NCBI GenBank assembly: GCA_964565925.1
Contig: CAZMGV010000010.1
Coordinates: 62,001-126,000, forward strand
DNA from: CAZMGV01 sp964565925
Lineage (GTDB): Bacteria; JAGRBM01; JAHCIT01
Direction of reading: 5' to 3'
DNA length: 64,000 nucleotides
The translations under genes were made by a program, and so were the position numbers. Each line of letters starts with the position of its first letter. The first letter of the stretch is position 1. A model generated the notes under the pieces. It was not told the origin of the DNA and ran no database searches. It was given only the letters and a program-made list of their open reading frames with translations. Shown here piece by piece: positions 44,056 to 52,837 of the stretch.

Positions 44056-45366
44056 TCAGAAGGGATGGGCGCCGTGGGCGCCGATGACAAACTGGAACTG
44101 GCCGAACACTTCGTTGACAGCCTTGTGCAGATCCTCTTTGTCGTAGTTGTATTGAAGCCGCAGGCGGAAGAATTCCGAGAAATAGTACGACAGGGCCGCG
44201 CCCGTTCGCCACTGCGCCGCACCGGTATGGAACTGCGCCAGATCGGTGTTGAGAATAACCGGGGGGTTAGGCCCTTTCAGATGGGTCGGGATTCCCAGGT
44301 AATCGAACCGTGCCGCGATCTCCCAGTTCCGGTTCGCCCGGAAATCGAGCCAGGAGTACATTCCGCCTTCGTTCAGTCTCCCGCCCGGAAGCTCCGCCGA
44401 ACGGGCCATGTATTCGGACTGGAATGAAACCCAGCGAAGGGCGGATAGATCCCGCCACTTGAGATACAGGTCTCCACCCCAGAAGTTCGTCCGGTTCCGG
44501 CGCCAGTTGGCGCTTCCGCCGCTGTCGTTGGGACCTTGAGCGTATGAACCGCCAAGCTGGAAGTAGAGGGAATCCGACAAGTCCCAGTACTGTTTCAGGT
44601 TGGCGACGGTTGCAAAATCCTTGAGCGACCGGGTGTCGTCGGAGGGGATCCCGAAACTGACCTCGCTATCGGCTGTTTCGAGTGCTGCAGTCAGTTCTGC
44701 GTACCACGGCACCGGCAGCAGCACCGACGCCTGGGCGCCAAGTCCGCTCATGCCTTCCCCGCCAAAAAACCGGCGCGAAACGAGTGGCGCGTCGACAAAA
44801 GGCGTCACTTCCAGAAAATGGGCGGGATTGAACCGGCCGAACGGTGCCTTGAATTTACCCGCCTTCAACTGAAGGTCCGCCGGCATATTGAGAGTCGTTA
44901 AATACCCTTCCTCGATCTCCACCCCGTCCGTATGGAACGCCAGGAAAATATCGGCCTTCACATGCGGGTCGACATAGGCCTGTATGCCCAGTTCCAGTTC
45001 CTGAAGCTGGGTGTTGAACCCCTTCTGGTCCTTGTATGGCTCGTGTTCCTGTTGCCGGACGGTCGGCGTGTCCGAGAAATAGTTGAACGACTGGGTCCAG
45101 ATGGCCGACAGGTTAATGAACTGGTTGCCCGCCTGAATCTGCGGATTCTTGAGGAAGCTGGTGACGGATTCCTGCTTCGGCGCTTCGCCCTGTTTGGCGG
45201 GGCCCAGCGCCTTCTCCAGTTCTTTCGTCAACTCTTCCTGAGACTTGTCCGGTACCGCCTGCGCGGACTGTCCGGCCGGGCTGCCCGGTTCTGGCTGGGT
45301 CTGGGCAATGGCGATCCGGGCGTTAAGCCCGGCAGCCGCCACAGCTATCAATAAAAACCTTCTCAT
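44056..45366 (-). CDS. Outer-membrane porin, probably metal-linked
   Basis: A 436-aa exported beta-barrel. The signal peptide (about 1-21, AIA-QT) is followed by a Glu/Gln/Pro-rich helix (about 22-75) and then by many amphipathic strands with aromatic girdles (LKAGKFKAPFGRFNPAHFLE; LRWVSFQSEYMARSAELP), resembling phosphate-selective porin O/P-like barrels. It ends in a Phe (HGAHPF), as outer-membrane barrels do. Its stop is 8 bp from the znuA start, so it is probably the outer-membrane entry route for the metal imported by ZnuABC. GGAG precedes the ATG. Confidence 0.8.
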   Translation of the reverse strand: MRRFLLIAVAAAGLNARIAIAQTQPEPGSPAGQSAQAVPDKSQEELTKELEKALGPAKQGEAPKQESVTSFLKNPQIQAGNQFINLSAIWTQSFNYFSDTPTVRQQEHEPYKDQKGFNTQLQELELGIQAYVDPHVKADIFLAFHTDGVEIEEGYLTTLNMPADLQLKAGKFKAPFGRFNPAHFLEVTPFVDAPLVSRRFFGGEGMSGLGAQASVLLPVPWYAELTAALETADSEVSFGIPSDDTRSLKDFATVANLKQYWDLSDSLYFQLGGSYAQGPNDSGGSANWRRNRTNFWGGDLYLKWRDLSALRWVSFQSEYMARSAELPGGRLNEGGMYSWLDFRANRNWEIAARFDYLGIPTHLKGPNPPVILNTDLAQFHTGAAQWRTGAALSYYFSEFFRLRLQYNYDKEDLHKAVNEVFGQFQFVIGAHGAHPF

Positions 45367-45410
45367 GTTCTCTCCGTAAGGGGTACGAACCGGAACGCAT
45401 ACGCAGACCG

Positions 45411-45423
45411 ATTCGAAACGAAT
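45411..45423. promoter_or_regulatory. Short inverted repeat upstream of the porin-znuACB genes
   Basis: ATTCG and CGAAT are separated by AAA in the 83-bp gap before the porin gene. Its place suits a metal-responsive operator such as a Zur site, but it does not match a Zur consensus known to me and is short. Confidence 0.2.
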
Positions 45424-45449
45424 TCAACTGTTGGTTGGGAAAAGAGCGA

Positions 45450-45914
45450 TCAGGAGTAGAACGGAGGTGCGCGGGGAGCGTTAGTCGAACGAACTGTCCG
45501 GTACCGGCCGGACCGGGCCTTGCTGGGCGTTTTCGAGGCGAGCCGGCTGTCCGGGACGGGGAGGGGTGCTGGCGCCGCATGCGTCAGCGATCTCGCCTGT
45601 GAGACCGCCTGACAGACCAGACAGTCATGTTCGTCGTGCAGCGAGACATCGGGCCGGACGGAGAGCGAAGTCAGTCCACCGGAAGATCCCGGTCCGGCAT
45701 TAACTCCGGAAGCTGCGATTTCACCGAACACCTGGCTCTGGTGAACGACCGGAACGCCAAGCAGGCAGAATACCGCCGCGAGGCTCATCCACAAGCAGAT
45801 GCGCCTGATGACGGCGAATCCGGCGGCCGATCTGATCTGGTTACGGGGACTATTCACAGCAGGGCTTTCTACCACTCCGGCCCGTTCCGCGCAAATGCAA
45901 AAATATACCTTCAT
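45450..45914 (-). CDS. Small membrane-anchored protein with His/Cys motif (DUF2946-like)
   Basis: A 154-aa protein with one hydrophobic segment (about 36-58, ICLWMSLAAVFCLLGVPVV) and, after it, the cluster HDEHDCLVCQ (about 93-102), a plausible soft-metal site. This short plan, a helix and then a His-x-x-Cys-x-x-Cys group, recalls DUF2946 proteins that sit in copper, zinc or cobalt loci. The C-terminus is basic and Pro/Ser-rich. Its ATG overlaps the stop of the His-tailed transporter, so the two are coupled. Role unknown; metal sensing or delivery is inference. Confidence 0.6.
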   Translation of the reverse strand: MKVYFCICAERAGVVESPAVNSPRNQIRSAAGFAVIRRICLWMSLAAVFCLLGVPVVHQSQVFGEIAASGVNAGPGSSGGLTSLSVRPDVSLHDEHDCLVCQAVSQARSLTHAAPAPLPVPDSRLASKTPSKARSGRYRTVRSTNAPRAPPFYS

Positions 45915-46999
45915 CCATGCCCGTGCCGGTGATGAATGTCGGGGTAGTGCGGGTGCCGGTGCGTCATCGGCAGATGGGTATGCATATGCGTGTGCGGTTC
46001 GCCGGTTGGGGTGCCCGGCGGGTGTTCGTGCTGGTGATGAATGTCGTGAATATGGCTGTGCTCGTGAGTCAGGAGTTCGTGCGTATGCTCGTGCTCATGG
46101 ACCTCCGACAGGTGCAGCCACACGCCGGCGGCCATGATCAGGCCTCCGGCAATCAGGTTCAGGCTGACGGATTCCCCGAACACAACGACTGACAGCGCCG
46201 CTCCCACGAAAGGCGCCACCGCGAAATATGCACCGGTCCGTGACGTCCCGATATGCCGGAGCGCCATCAGGATCAGGAGCAGGCTTGCGCCGTAGCTGAC
46301 CAGGCCTAGCGTGCCGATAGCGGCGGTTGTCAGTGACGCCGGCAACTCCGCACCGCCCGTAAAAACCGCAAGACAGGTATTCACGATCCCGGCAACCGCG
46401 CACTTGATGAACGAGATGCGGACCGGATCGCTTCCGGAAATATTGCGCATGCAGTTATTGTCGATCCCCCAGCACAGGCACGCGCCGATGATCGCCAGCA
46501 CGCTCCACGGAATGCCCGCGCCGGGACGGCCCTCCCACGAGAGGACAATCCCGCCAGCCGTGATCAGGATAACTCCACCCAGGGTCCGGCGGTCGAAATG
46601 CTCGCCGAAAACCATCCACGCGATCGAGGCAGTGGCGACACATTCGAGGTTCAGGAACAGCGAAGCGACGGAAGCGGGCGTCCGCTGAACCCCGGCCATG
46701 AGCAGCACCGGAGCGACAATTCCGCCGGCAAGCGTGGAACCGGCAAGCCAGCTCCAGTCCCGGCCGGCAAGTTCCGCACCGGCTGAAATTCTGACCGGTC
46801 CAAACCTCCTGCCCAGGATGATGGCGAGCAGTCCGGCCCCGGCGCCCAGATACAGGATCCCGGCCATGAGCCAGGGACTGCCCGCCGCGAGCAGCGACTT
46901 GGCAAACGGAGTGCTCGAACCGAACAGCACGGCTGCGGCCATCGCATAAAGGCTTCCGGCACGCGGGGAACCTTCGGAAACGTTTTCGTCCGGATTCAT
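45911..46999 (-). CDS. DMT/EamA-family transporter with a His-rich C-terminal tail
   Basis: A 362-aa inner-membrane protein (start ATG 46999, 16 bp after hemA; the longer frame to 47101 lies inside hemA). It has ten hydrophobic helices in two EamA repeats (AAAVLFGSSTPFAKSLLAAG; FLNLECVATASIAWMVFGEHF). The last roughly 70 residues hold about 24 histidines in HxH and HExH runs, which should bind Zn, Ni or Co. The family usually moves metabolites, but this tail and the adjoining ZnuABC, porin and CxxC protein argue for metal transport or metal gating. Direction of transport is unknown. Confidence 0.82.
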   Translation of the reverse strand: MNPDENVSEGSPRAGSLYAMAAAVLFGSSTPFAKSLLAAGSPWLMAGILYLGAGAGLLAIILGRRFGPVRISAGAELAGRDWSWLAGSTLAGGIVAPVLLMAGVQRTPASVASLFLNLECVATASIAWMVFGEHFDRRTLGGVILITAGGIVLSWEGRPGAGIPWSVLAIIGACLCWGIDNNCMRNISGSDPVRISFIKCAVAGIVNTCLAVFTGGAELPASLTTAAIGTLGLVSYGASLLLILMALRHIGTSRTGAYFAVAPFVGAALSVVVFGESVSLNLIAGGLIMAAGVWLHLSEVHEHEHTHELLTHEHSHIHDIHHQHEHPPGTPTGEPHTHMHTHLPMTHRHPHYPDIHHRHGHG

Positions 47000-47015
47000 T
47001 GGGCCGGGAAGACGC

Positions 47016-48335
47016 TCATTCCTTGGGCTTCTCGCCTTCGGAGGCGGCCTGGGGAGCGGCGGCCGGAGCGTCTTCCTCAAGCCCGAAGATCTGGCGCACA
47101 TGGGCGGCGAACTCGCCGTCGTTGTGGCCCGACTCTTCCTTTTTCAGAAGCGTGATCGGCTCGTGCAGGAATTTTTTCATCAGCGACTGGGTGAGGTAGT
47201 CGATCTTTTCCGAAAGCTCCGGGGTCAGGTCCTGACGGCGGCCGATGACCCGTTCGATCTCGGCCTTGCGGATGCCGTCGTATTTGTTCTGCAGCTGGCG
47301 GATGGTCGGCACCGCATTGAGGCTCTTCAGATACAGCGGGAACTTCTCGACCTCTTCCTCGATGATCAATTCCGCCTTCTCGGCCTCGACATGACGGTTC
47401 TGAAGGTTCTTGGCGACGACCCGGTCCAGATCGTCGATATCATAGAGGTAGCAGCCTTCGACCTTGCGTGTATCGGCGGCGATGTTGCGGGGCAGGGCGA
47501 TGTCGATCAGGAAAATCGGCTGGAACTTACGGGCGCGGGCGACCTCTTCCATCATCTGCCGGTTGATCAGGATGTCGGGAGCGGCCGCCGAGGCGATCAC
47601 CACGTCCGCCGTGATCATGTTCTCTTTCAGCTCGTTCAGTCCGGCGGCTTTCCCCCGGAACTCTTCGGCCAGCTTCAGGGCGTTGGCCATCGACCGGTTG
47701 ACGACGGTGATGCTGCGCAGGCCGACGGACAGGAGATGCTTTGCCGTCAGCTCGGCCATTTCTCCGGCGCCGACGAGCAGCGCGGTACGGCCGCCCAGGT
47801 CGTCAAATATCTCACGCGCCAGTTCCACGGCCGCATAGCTGATCGACACGGCGTTTTCGGCAATGGCCGTGTCGGTGCGCACCCGCTTGCCGACGTTGAA
47901 CGCCTTGTGAAACAGCTTGTTGAGAATCACGCCGGTCGTGTTGCCCTCGGCGGCGATCTGGTAGGCGTCCTTCATCTGGCGCAGGATCTGCGGTTCGCCG
48001 ACCACCATCGAATCGAGCGAACCGGCTACCCGGAACAGGTGCTTCACGGCGTCGGTGGCGACGTATGCGTAGCTGTGCTCGCGAAGCAGTTTCTCTTCCA
48101 CGCCGCAGCGGACGGCGATGGCCGGATAGAGGTTCTCGATCACCTCGGCGGACGCCCTGGATACACAGACGAATTCGGTCCGGTTGCAGGTGGACAGGAC
48201 GACGAACTCCTGGATCCCGAACTGTCCGACCAGTTCCTTCGATGCCGCCTGTGCCCGTTCGGGGGTAAACGCCAGACGTTCACGAAGCTCGACGTTCGCG
48301 GTCCGGTGGTTCACTCCGACGACGACGATTTCCAT
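47016..48335 (-). CDS. hemA: Glutamyl-tRNA reductase
   Basis: Reduces glutamyl-tRNA to glutamate-1-semialdehyde, the first committed step of C5-pathway tetrapyrrole synthesis. The 439-aa length is normal. GVNHRTA (7-13) precedes the catalytic Cys50 in STCNRTEF; VVGEPQILRQMKDAY (about 111-125) and the NADPH-binding VGAGEMAELTAKHLL (about 182-196) follow. The C-terminal dimerisation domain ends with an acidic/Ala-Pro tail. It lies 11 bp after the HemX-like gene. Confidence 0.96.
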   Translation of the reverse strand: MEIVVVGVNHRTANVELRERLAFTPERAQAASKELVGQFGIQEFVVLSTCNRTEFVCVSRASAEVIENLYPAIAVRCGVEEKLLREHSYAYVATDAVKHLFRVAGSLDSMVVGEPQILRQMKDAYQIAAEGNTTGVILNKLFHKAFNVGKRVRTDTAIAENAVSISYAAVELAREIFDDLGGRTALLVGAGEMAELTAKHLLSVGLRSITVVNRSMANALKLAEEFRGKAAGLNELKENMITADVVIASAAAPDILINRQMMEEVARARKFQPIFLIDIALPRNIAADTRKVEGCYLYDIDDLDRVVAKNLQNRHVEAEKAELIIEEEVEKFPLYLKSLNAVPTIRQLQNKYDGIRKAEIERVIGRRQDLTPELSEKIDYLTQSLMKKFLHEPITLLKKEESGHNDGEFAAHVRQIFGLEEDAPAAAPQAASEGEKPKE

Positions 48336-48346
48336 GGGAGACGCTC

Positions 48347-49252
48347 TCAGCGGGTATTTCCGCCGGCCTCCTCTGGGTTTGCGCCCGGGCCGTGAAAGAA
48401 CATTCCGCCATTGACCGAACTGCGGATGATCCGCGCACCCATGAACCCGGAGAGGGCAATTCCGAAGCAGACGATCGATCCCAGCGCAGCCCGCCGGGCG
48501 CCGATCGACCCGACCGAGCGGGCCAGGATAAGCGCGCTGTAGAGCACCCAGCTCAGCAGGAATACGCCGACGAGCGGGTCGTGAAATCCGTCCTCATGCT
48601 TGAGCGCGAAGATCTTGATAATACCCATGGCGAGCCCGAGCGAAAACAGCACATATCCCCAGGAAAGGCCCATCCGGTTGATCCGGTCGAGCGTCGCGAG
48701 CGGCGGCAGCAGCCGCCGGTCCACCGGCAGACGGCGCTTCAGGCGCAGGTCTTCGAGCGCGTAAAGTCCCGAGGCTATGGCCGCGATACTGAACAGGCCG
48801 GCCCCCAGTGCGGCCGAGGCCACATGGACCGTCGTCCAGACGGCGAACGCCGTGCTGCGTTCCTCGACCACAACCTGCGAGCCCGTCGAGAGCAGGCCGA
48901 GCGTCAGGTGAACCGCCGCAAGCGGCATCGCCATGGCGCCCAGCGTTCGCGACTGAAACCGGTTGTAGAAAATCAGGTACAGGCCGACCGTGCAGAGGGC
49001 GAGAAAGACAAAAAGATCGGAACTGCTGGAGAAGAGCCGCGCCTCGCGGGTCAGGTGAAGTGCGACGAGCCCGATTGTGAGCGTCGCGCAGCCGCCCACG
49101 GTCGACCACCGGGCGACCTTCTCCCACGTTTCGCCCTTGGCCCACAGCAGCCAGATGTGTGCCACCGTAGAGATCAGGATGAAGTGAAGGGCGATTATCA
49201 GTAACGCGTTATACACAGCAATCCAGTATTCCCATCTCCACGTTTTCTTCAA
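48347..49252 (-). CDS. HemX/CcsA-like membrane protein
   Basis: A 301-aa inner-membrane protein with about eight helices, ending in a short Gly/Pro tail. The FSIAAIASGLYALEDLRLKRR and LSWGYVLFSLGLAMGI blocks are typical of the cytochrome c assembly (CcsA/CcmC/HemX) group. I do not see the full WWD haem-handling motif, so HemX, a hemA neighbour that modulates glutamyl-tRNA reductase or handles haem, is favoured over CcsA. It is the first gene of the hemX-hemA-transporter string. Confidence 0.78.
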   Translation of the reverse strand: MKKTWRWEYWIAVYNALLIIALHFILISTVAHIWLLWAKGETWEKVARWSTVGGCATLTIGLVALHLTREARLFSSSSDLFVFLALCTVGLYLIFYNRFQSRTLGAMAMPLAAVHLTLGLLSTGSQVVVEERSTAFAVWTTVHVASAALGAGLFSIAAIASGLYALEDLRLKRRLPVDRRLLPPLATLDRINRMGLSWGYVLFSLGLAMGIIKIFALKHEDGFHDPLVGVFLLSWVLYSALILARSVGSIGARRAALGSIVCFGIALSGFMGARIIRSSVNGGMFFHGPGANPEEAGGNTR

Positions 49253-49310
49253 ATCGGCCGGAAAGAAATGACATCTGTCCTATTTTGGCCGACTTCCTCC
49301 CCGGATTCCG

Positions 49311-49339
49311 TTGCCGCGCGCCCCTTGCTTGTATACAAT
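49311..49339 (+). promoter_or_regulatory. Promoter with palindromic GntR operator over its -10
   Basis: TTGCCG (49311-49316), 17 bp and TACAAT (49334-49339) form a good sigma-70 promoter. The perfect 10-bp palindrome TTGTATACAA at 49329-49338 overlaps the -10 and matches the GT-TA-AC core of GntR/FCD-family operators. It lies 30 bp before the gntR gene, so autorepression is likely. Confidence 0.6.
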
Positions 49340-49368
49340 GTGCATAGAGGCTTCGGAGGCAGCGTAAA

Positions 49369-50091
49369 TTGGCGAAACAACTCTTAAAATTCGACAACCA
49401 TCTTACCCTCCGGGAGCGAATTGTCGAGACCATCCGGGATGCCATCATTAAGGGAAACCTGAAACCCGGCGAAAGGGTGGCCGAAAGCGAAGTGGCCCGG
49501 TCCCTGGGTATCAGCCGCACGCCCATCCGCGAAGCCTTTCGTCAGCTGGAGAGTGAAGGATTTCTGACCGTCGTCCCGCGCAAGGGCGCCGTCGTCAGCT
49601 CGTTCAGCGAAAAAGACATCGAGGAGTTCTACGACCTAAAGGCGCTGCTGGAAGGCGAGGCGGCCCGTCTGGCCCAGCCCCGGATGAGCGCCCGCGAAAT
49701 CGCCCGGCTGCGGGAGCTGAACGAACAGATGCGTTCGGCCGCCAACCGGGGCGACGCACGGACGGTCTTCAAGGCGCACAACGAGTTCCACACGACCTTC
49801 GTGGACCAGTGCGGAAACGACAAGCTCAAGGACCTGATCCATCAGCTTATGTCGCAGTTCGCCCGGTTCCGCTATCTGCTGTCGGTGAAGGGCGAAGTAA
49901 GCGACTCCCTCGAACAGCACGAACAGATCATCCGGGCGTTCGAAGCCGGCGATGCGAACCGGGTCTCCCAGTTGGTCCGGGACAATGCCCGGACCGGCGC
50001 CCAGAACATCCGAGAAAAGATCCTCCGGGCCGGGAACGAACCCGCCGGGGAAAGCGCCGGGGAGCCAGCCGCTGCCGCCTCAACTCCTTGA
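49369..50091 (+). CDS. GntR-family transcriptional regulator, FCD type
   Basis: A 240-aa DNA-binding regulator. The TTG start is supported by GGAGG about 10 nt upstream. The winged HTH (about 10-75) contains LKPGERVAESEVARSLGISRTPIREAFRQLE split at residues 28-58. An all-helical FCD ligand domain follows (about 85-220), with HNEFHTTFV and EQHEQIIRAFEAGD as likely metal/carboxylate-binding helices. Such regulators sense organic acids or fatty-acid derivatives. No metabolic target is adjacent; the likeliest target is its own promoter. The last 17 residues are Ala/Gly/Pro-rich. Confidence 0.9.
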   Translation: MAKQLLKFDNHLTLRERIVETIRDAIIKGNLKPGERVAESEVARSLGISRTPIREAFRQLESEGFLTVVPRKGAVVSSFSEKDIEEFYDLKALLEGEAARLAQPRMSAREIARLRELNEQMRSAANRGDARTVFKAHNEFHTTFVDQCGNDKLKDLIHQLMSQFARFRYLLSVKGEVSDSLEQHEQIIRAFEAGDANRVSQLVRDNARTGAQNIREKILRAGNEPAGESAGEPAAAASTP

Positions 50092-50166
50092 AAACCGGCG
50101 CATTTTCGGCCAACGATTGGCGCTCCGGAGCGGTAAGGGAAAACGGGCCGTCCGGACGAAAACCGT

Positions 50167-50772
50167 ATGTCAGTGCTAGAATCACGAGTGCTCGTACTGA
50201 ACCGGCTTTACCAGCCGATCAACGTCATTTCGCTCAAGCGCGCGATCGTCATGTTCTATCAGGGACTTGCGAAAGCCGTTACTCCGGAATTCGAAACCTT
50301 CGACTTCGACACCTGGTCATCGCTCTCCGTGCATGTAGAAGAGGAACGGCTCGGTCTGGTGGACGGCGCCGGCATGCGGATTCCGCGCGTCATCCTGGTC
50401 CGCCGCTGCGACTGGGTTCCCCAGCGTCACGTGAAGTTCAACCGGGCCTCGATCTTCGCCCGCGACCGCAACCGCTGCCAGTACTGCGCGAAGACCCTGC
50501 CGCGGCAGGACCTGAATCTCGATCACGTCGTGCCGCGCTCGCAGGGCGGGCGCACGACCTGGGAAAACGTCGTCTGCTCCTGTATCCAGTGCAACCGTGT
50601 AAAGGGCGGACGTACGCCGGAAGAAGCCTCGATGCGGCTGATCCGGATACCGTTCAAGCCCGCGTGGTCGCCGATCGCAAACGTCCCGGTTTCGGTGGGA
50701 ATACACCGCCACTGGGCGCCGTTCCTCGTATCCACGGCCTACTGGAACGTGGAACTTCTCGACGAAGACTGA
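50167..50772 (+). CDS. HNH endonuclease family protein
   Basis: A 201-aa protein of the widespread stand-alone HNH family. CQYCAKTL (about 104-111) and CSCIQCNRVKG (about 138-148) supply a zinc-binding four-Cys frame, and the HNH core LDHVVPRSQGGRTTWENVV (about 119-137) has the catalytic His and Asn. The N-terminal VLVLNRLYQPINVISLKRAIV block is typical of this family. Its cellular DNA target is not known; no methylase or restriction partner lies next to it. It may be cotranscribed with the MinD-like gene 17 bp downstream. Confidence 0.9.
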   Translation: MSVLESRVLVLNRLYQPINVISLKRAIVMFYQGLAKAVTPEFETFDFDTWSSLSVHVEEERLGLVDGAGMRIPRVILVRRCDWVPQRHVKFNRASIFARDRNRCQYCAKTLPRQDLNLDHVVPRSQGGRTTWENVVCSCIQCNRVKGGRTPEEASMRLIRIPFKPAWSPIANVPVSVGIHRHWAPFLVSTAYWNVELLDED

Positions 50773-50789
50773 AGGATTAAGAACCAACC

Positions 50790-51719
50790 GTGCCCGAGCG
50801 TACTGCGCATGTGATCGCCATTGCCGGAGGCAAGGGCGGTATCGGAAAGAGTTTTGTCTCGGTTCATCTTTCCATCGCACTCGCGCGCCGTGGACTGAAA
50901 ACCGTACTGGTCGACTGCGACCTGGGCGGGTCGAACCTGCACACCTGCCTGGGCATCGAACCTCCGGCGGCATCGTTTCTGGACCTGCTGGACGGCGACC
51001 GGGGCCGGACGGCGTCGCAGGTGGTCGTCCTGACGCAGGAACCGAACCTGAAATTCGTGAGCGGGGCGAACGACCCGCTGCACGTTCCGATCATCAAGCC
51101 CGGCCAGCGGCGCCGCGCGATCGACCAGCTGGCGGAGATCGCCGGCGACGTCCTGATACTGGATATCGGGGCCGGAACGACCGGCGACCGGGTCGACTTC
51201 TTCCTTCACGGGAATACCGGCATCACGCTGACCACGCCCGAGCCCACGGCCATTGAAAACGCCTACCGGTTCCTCAAGGCCGTCTTTTACCGTAAGCTGG
51301 CCCAGACGCCGATCAACGAGCGGGCCAAGCAGTACCTCTCGGAACTGCTTTACCGGACCGGGGCCAACCGCCTGCCGACACCGGTCCAGCTCCTTTCGAC
51401 GCTCATGGAATACGACCCCCAGGGCGGTGCGACCCTTACGGAAAGCCTGAAAAGACTGAACCTGGAGCTGATCATCAACCAGATCCGGATCGAATCCGAC
51501 CGGGCCCTGGGAGCCGCCATGGCCAGTGCCAGCAAGCGGTATTTCGGTTTAACAGTTCACAACCTGGGTCAAATCCGTTATGATGACTTCGTTTGGCAAA
51601 GTCTTCGTAAGCGGACCCCCTTGTATGGCTTCCGGCCTGACGCTCCGGCGCTGGCCGATATCGAGGGAGTCGCTTCGCAGCTGGTGGCACGGATCGCGGA
51701 AAATCCGCAGCGTGGTTGA
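50790..51719 (+). CDS. MinD/ParA-family ATPase
   Basis: A 309-aa P-loop ATPase with a GTG start. The deviant Walker A GGKGGIGKS (about 13-21), VDCDLGGSNLH (switch I, about 43-53) and ILDIGAG (about 123-129) are present. The sequence resembles the FlhG/MinD-like branch. The usual C-terminal membrane-targeting amphipathic helix is not obvious. The neighbour is a J-like/HTH protein, so it may position or load an envelope or cytoskeletal complex; no flagellar or division genes are in the window. Confidence 0.88.
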   Translation: MPERTAHVIAIAGGKGGIGKSFVSVHLSIALARRGLKTVLVDCDLGGSNLHTCLGIEPPAASFLDLLDGDRGRTASQVVVLTQEPNLKFVSGANDPLHVPIIKPGQRRRAIDQLAEIAGDVLILDIGAGTTGDRVDFFLHGNTGITLTTPEPTAIENAYRFLKAVFYRKLAQTPINERAKQYLSELLYRTGANRLPTPVQLLSTLMEYDPQGGATLTESLKRLNLELIINQIRIESDRALGAAMASASKRYFGLTVHNLGQIRYDDFVWQSLRKRTPLYGFRPDAPALADIEGVASQLVARIAENPQRG

Positions 51720-51731
51720 GGGTGGCTCCGG

Positions 51732-52706
51732 GTGGAAATCGAGCAGCATCCGAATTTGTACGACGTACTCGAACTGACGCCTCAGGCGGGCAGGAGCGAG
51801 ATCGTCGATGCGCTTCATCGGCTTCGCGCCATCTACGGCCCGGATTCCGACGCGTCTTACAGCCTCTTTTCGGCTGAAGACCGCTCCAAGATTCTCGCCG
51901 ATCTCGACATGGCTGAATACCACCTGCTCGACACCGACCGCCGCACCCAGTACGACCGTGAAATCCTGGGAATAGGCGGAACCCGGCACGAACTGCCACC
52001 TCCGCCAGTCCCGATGCAGCAGCAGTTGCCCGTCCAGACCCAGGCTCCGGTCATGATGGAAGCGGCCGATCCGCTGCGAGTCCGCCAGCCGATCGGTTTC
52101 CGTCCACCCGAAATCGCACCGCAGCCGGTAGCGGCCCTTCAGGCCCAGCCCGTTCTCAATGCCGCGCCGATGGTGCCCTCCATGCCGCCGCCTGCCATGC
52201 CGGCCCCGGCTGTATCGGCACCCGCAGTCGCGGCCCCGCCGGTTCCGGAACCGGCGCCTGTGGTGGCAGCCCCGAGACCGCAGCAGCCCGTTGCCAGCAC
52301 ACCAGTGTTGCCGAAGCGGCCTCCGGTCACCCAGCTGGGATCGGCGGTCGCCCGACCGGTCTTTCCGGCCAAGGCTCCGCCTGTCACCGTTGCGGTGATA
52401 CCGCCGGATCGCCCCCGGCCTGACCCGGCGGGCTTTTTCCAGGACCAGAGTGACTATACCGGCAAGAACCTGCGCCGTTACCGGGAAGCCGTAGGCTATA
52501 CGCTTCGGGAAATCGCCGCGATCACCCGGGTTTCTCCGCAGCATCTTGAGAACATTGAACTGGACGACTTCGCCCATCTGCCAGCGCCGGTCTATTTGAA
52601 GGGTTTTCTCAAGAGCTACTGCAAGGTGCTGGGCCTGAACCTGGTCACCGTCGTCGACGGCTACATGGAACACGTCCGGATCTTCCGCGAACTCAATAAC
52701 AAGTAA
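51732..52706 (+). CDS. J-domain-like / RodZ-type HTH fusion protein
   Basis: A 324-aa protein with a GTG start 12 bp after the MinD-like gene. Residues about 5-75 resemble a J-domain (LYDVLELTPQAGRSEIVDAL, then YHLLDTDRRTQYDREI), but the HPD tripeptide needed to stimulate DnaK is missing. Residues about 85-230 are a Pro/Ala/Val-rich linker. Residues about 240-310 are an HTH_25 domain as in RodZ (NLRRYREAVGYTLREIAAIT, then PAPVYLKGFLKSYCKVLGL). There is no transmembrane helix after it, unlike RodZ. It could be a cytoplasmic adaptor; role unknown. Confidence 0.78.
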   Translation: MEIEQHPNLYDVLELTPQAGRSEIVDALHRLRAIYGPDSDASYSLFSAEDRSKILADLDMAEYHLLDTDRRTQYDREILGIGGTRHELPPPPVPMQQQLPVQTQAPVMMEAADPLRVRQPIGFRPPEIAPQPVAALQAQPVLNAAPMVPSMPPPAMPAPAVSAPAVAAPPVPEPAPVVAAPRPQQPVASTPVLPKRPPVTQLGSAVARPVFPAKAPPVTVAVIPPDRPRPDPAGFFQDQSDYTGKNLRRYREAVGYTLREIAAITRVSPQHLENIELDDFAHLPAPVYLKGFLKSYCKVLGLNLVTVVDGYMEHVRIFRELNNK

Positions 52707-52837
52707 TTTAAGCTCATCATTAACTGTGCGGTAAACGGGCAGTTATTCCGCTTCAGAGTTGACGGCCGCTCTAGAGTTCCGCAATACTATCAGTCAGTTA
52801 GGCATCTTCCGTTCCCACGGAAAGTCAGGTTCTGAAA

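Noticed and set aside
45911..46110. Repeated CAC/CAT-rich DNA that looked like a short tandem repeat or CRISPR-like array
   Set aside because: It is the His-rich tail of the DMT transporter; units are irregular and there are no spacers. No CRISPR array was seen in the window.
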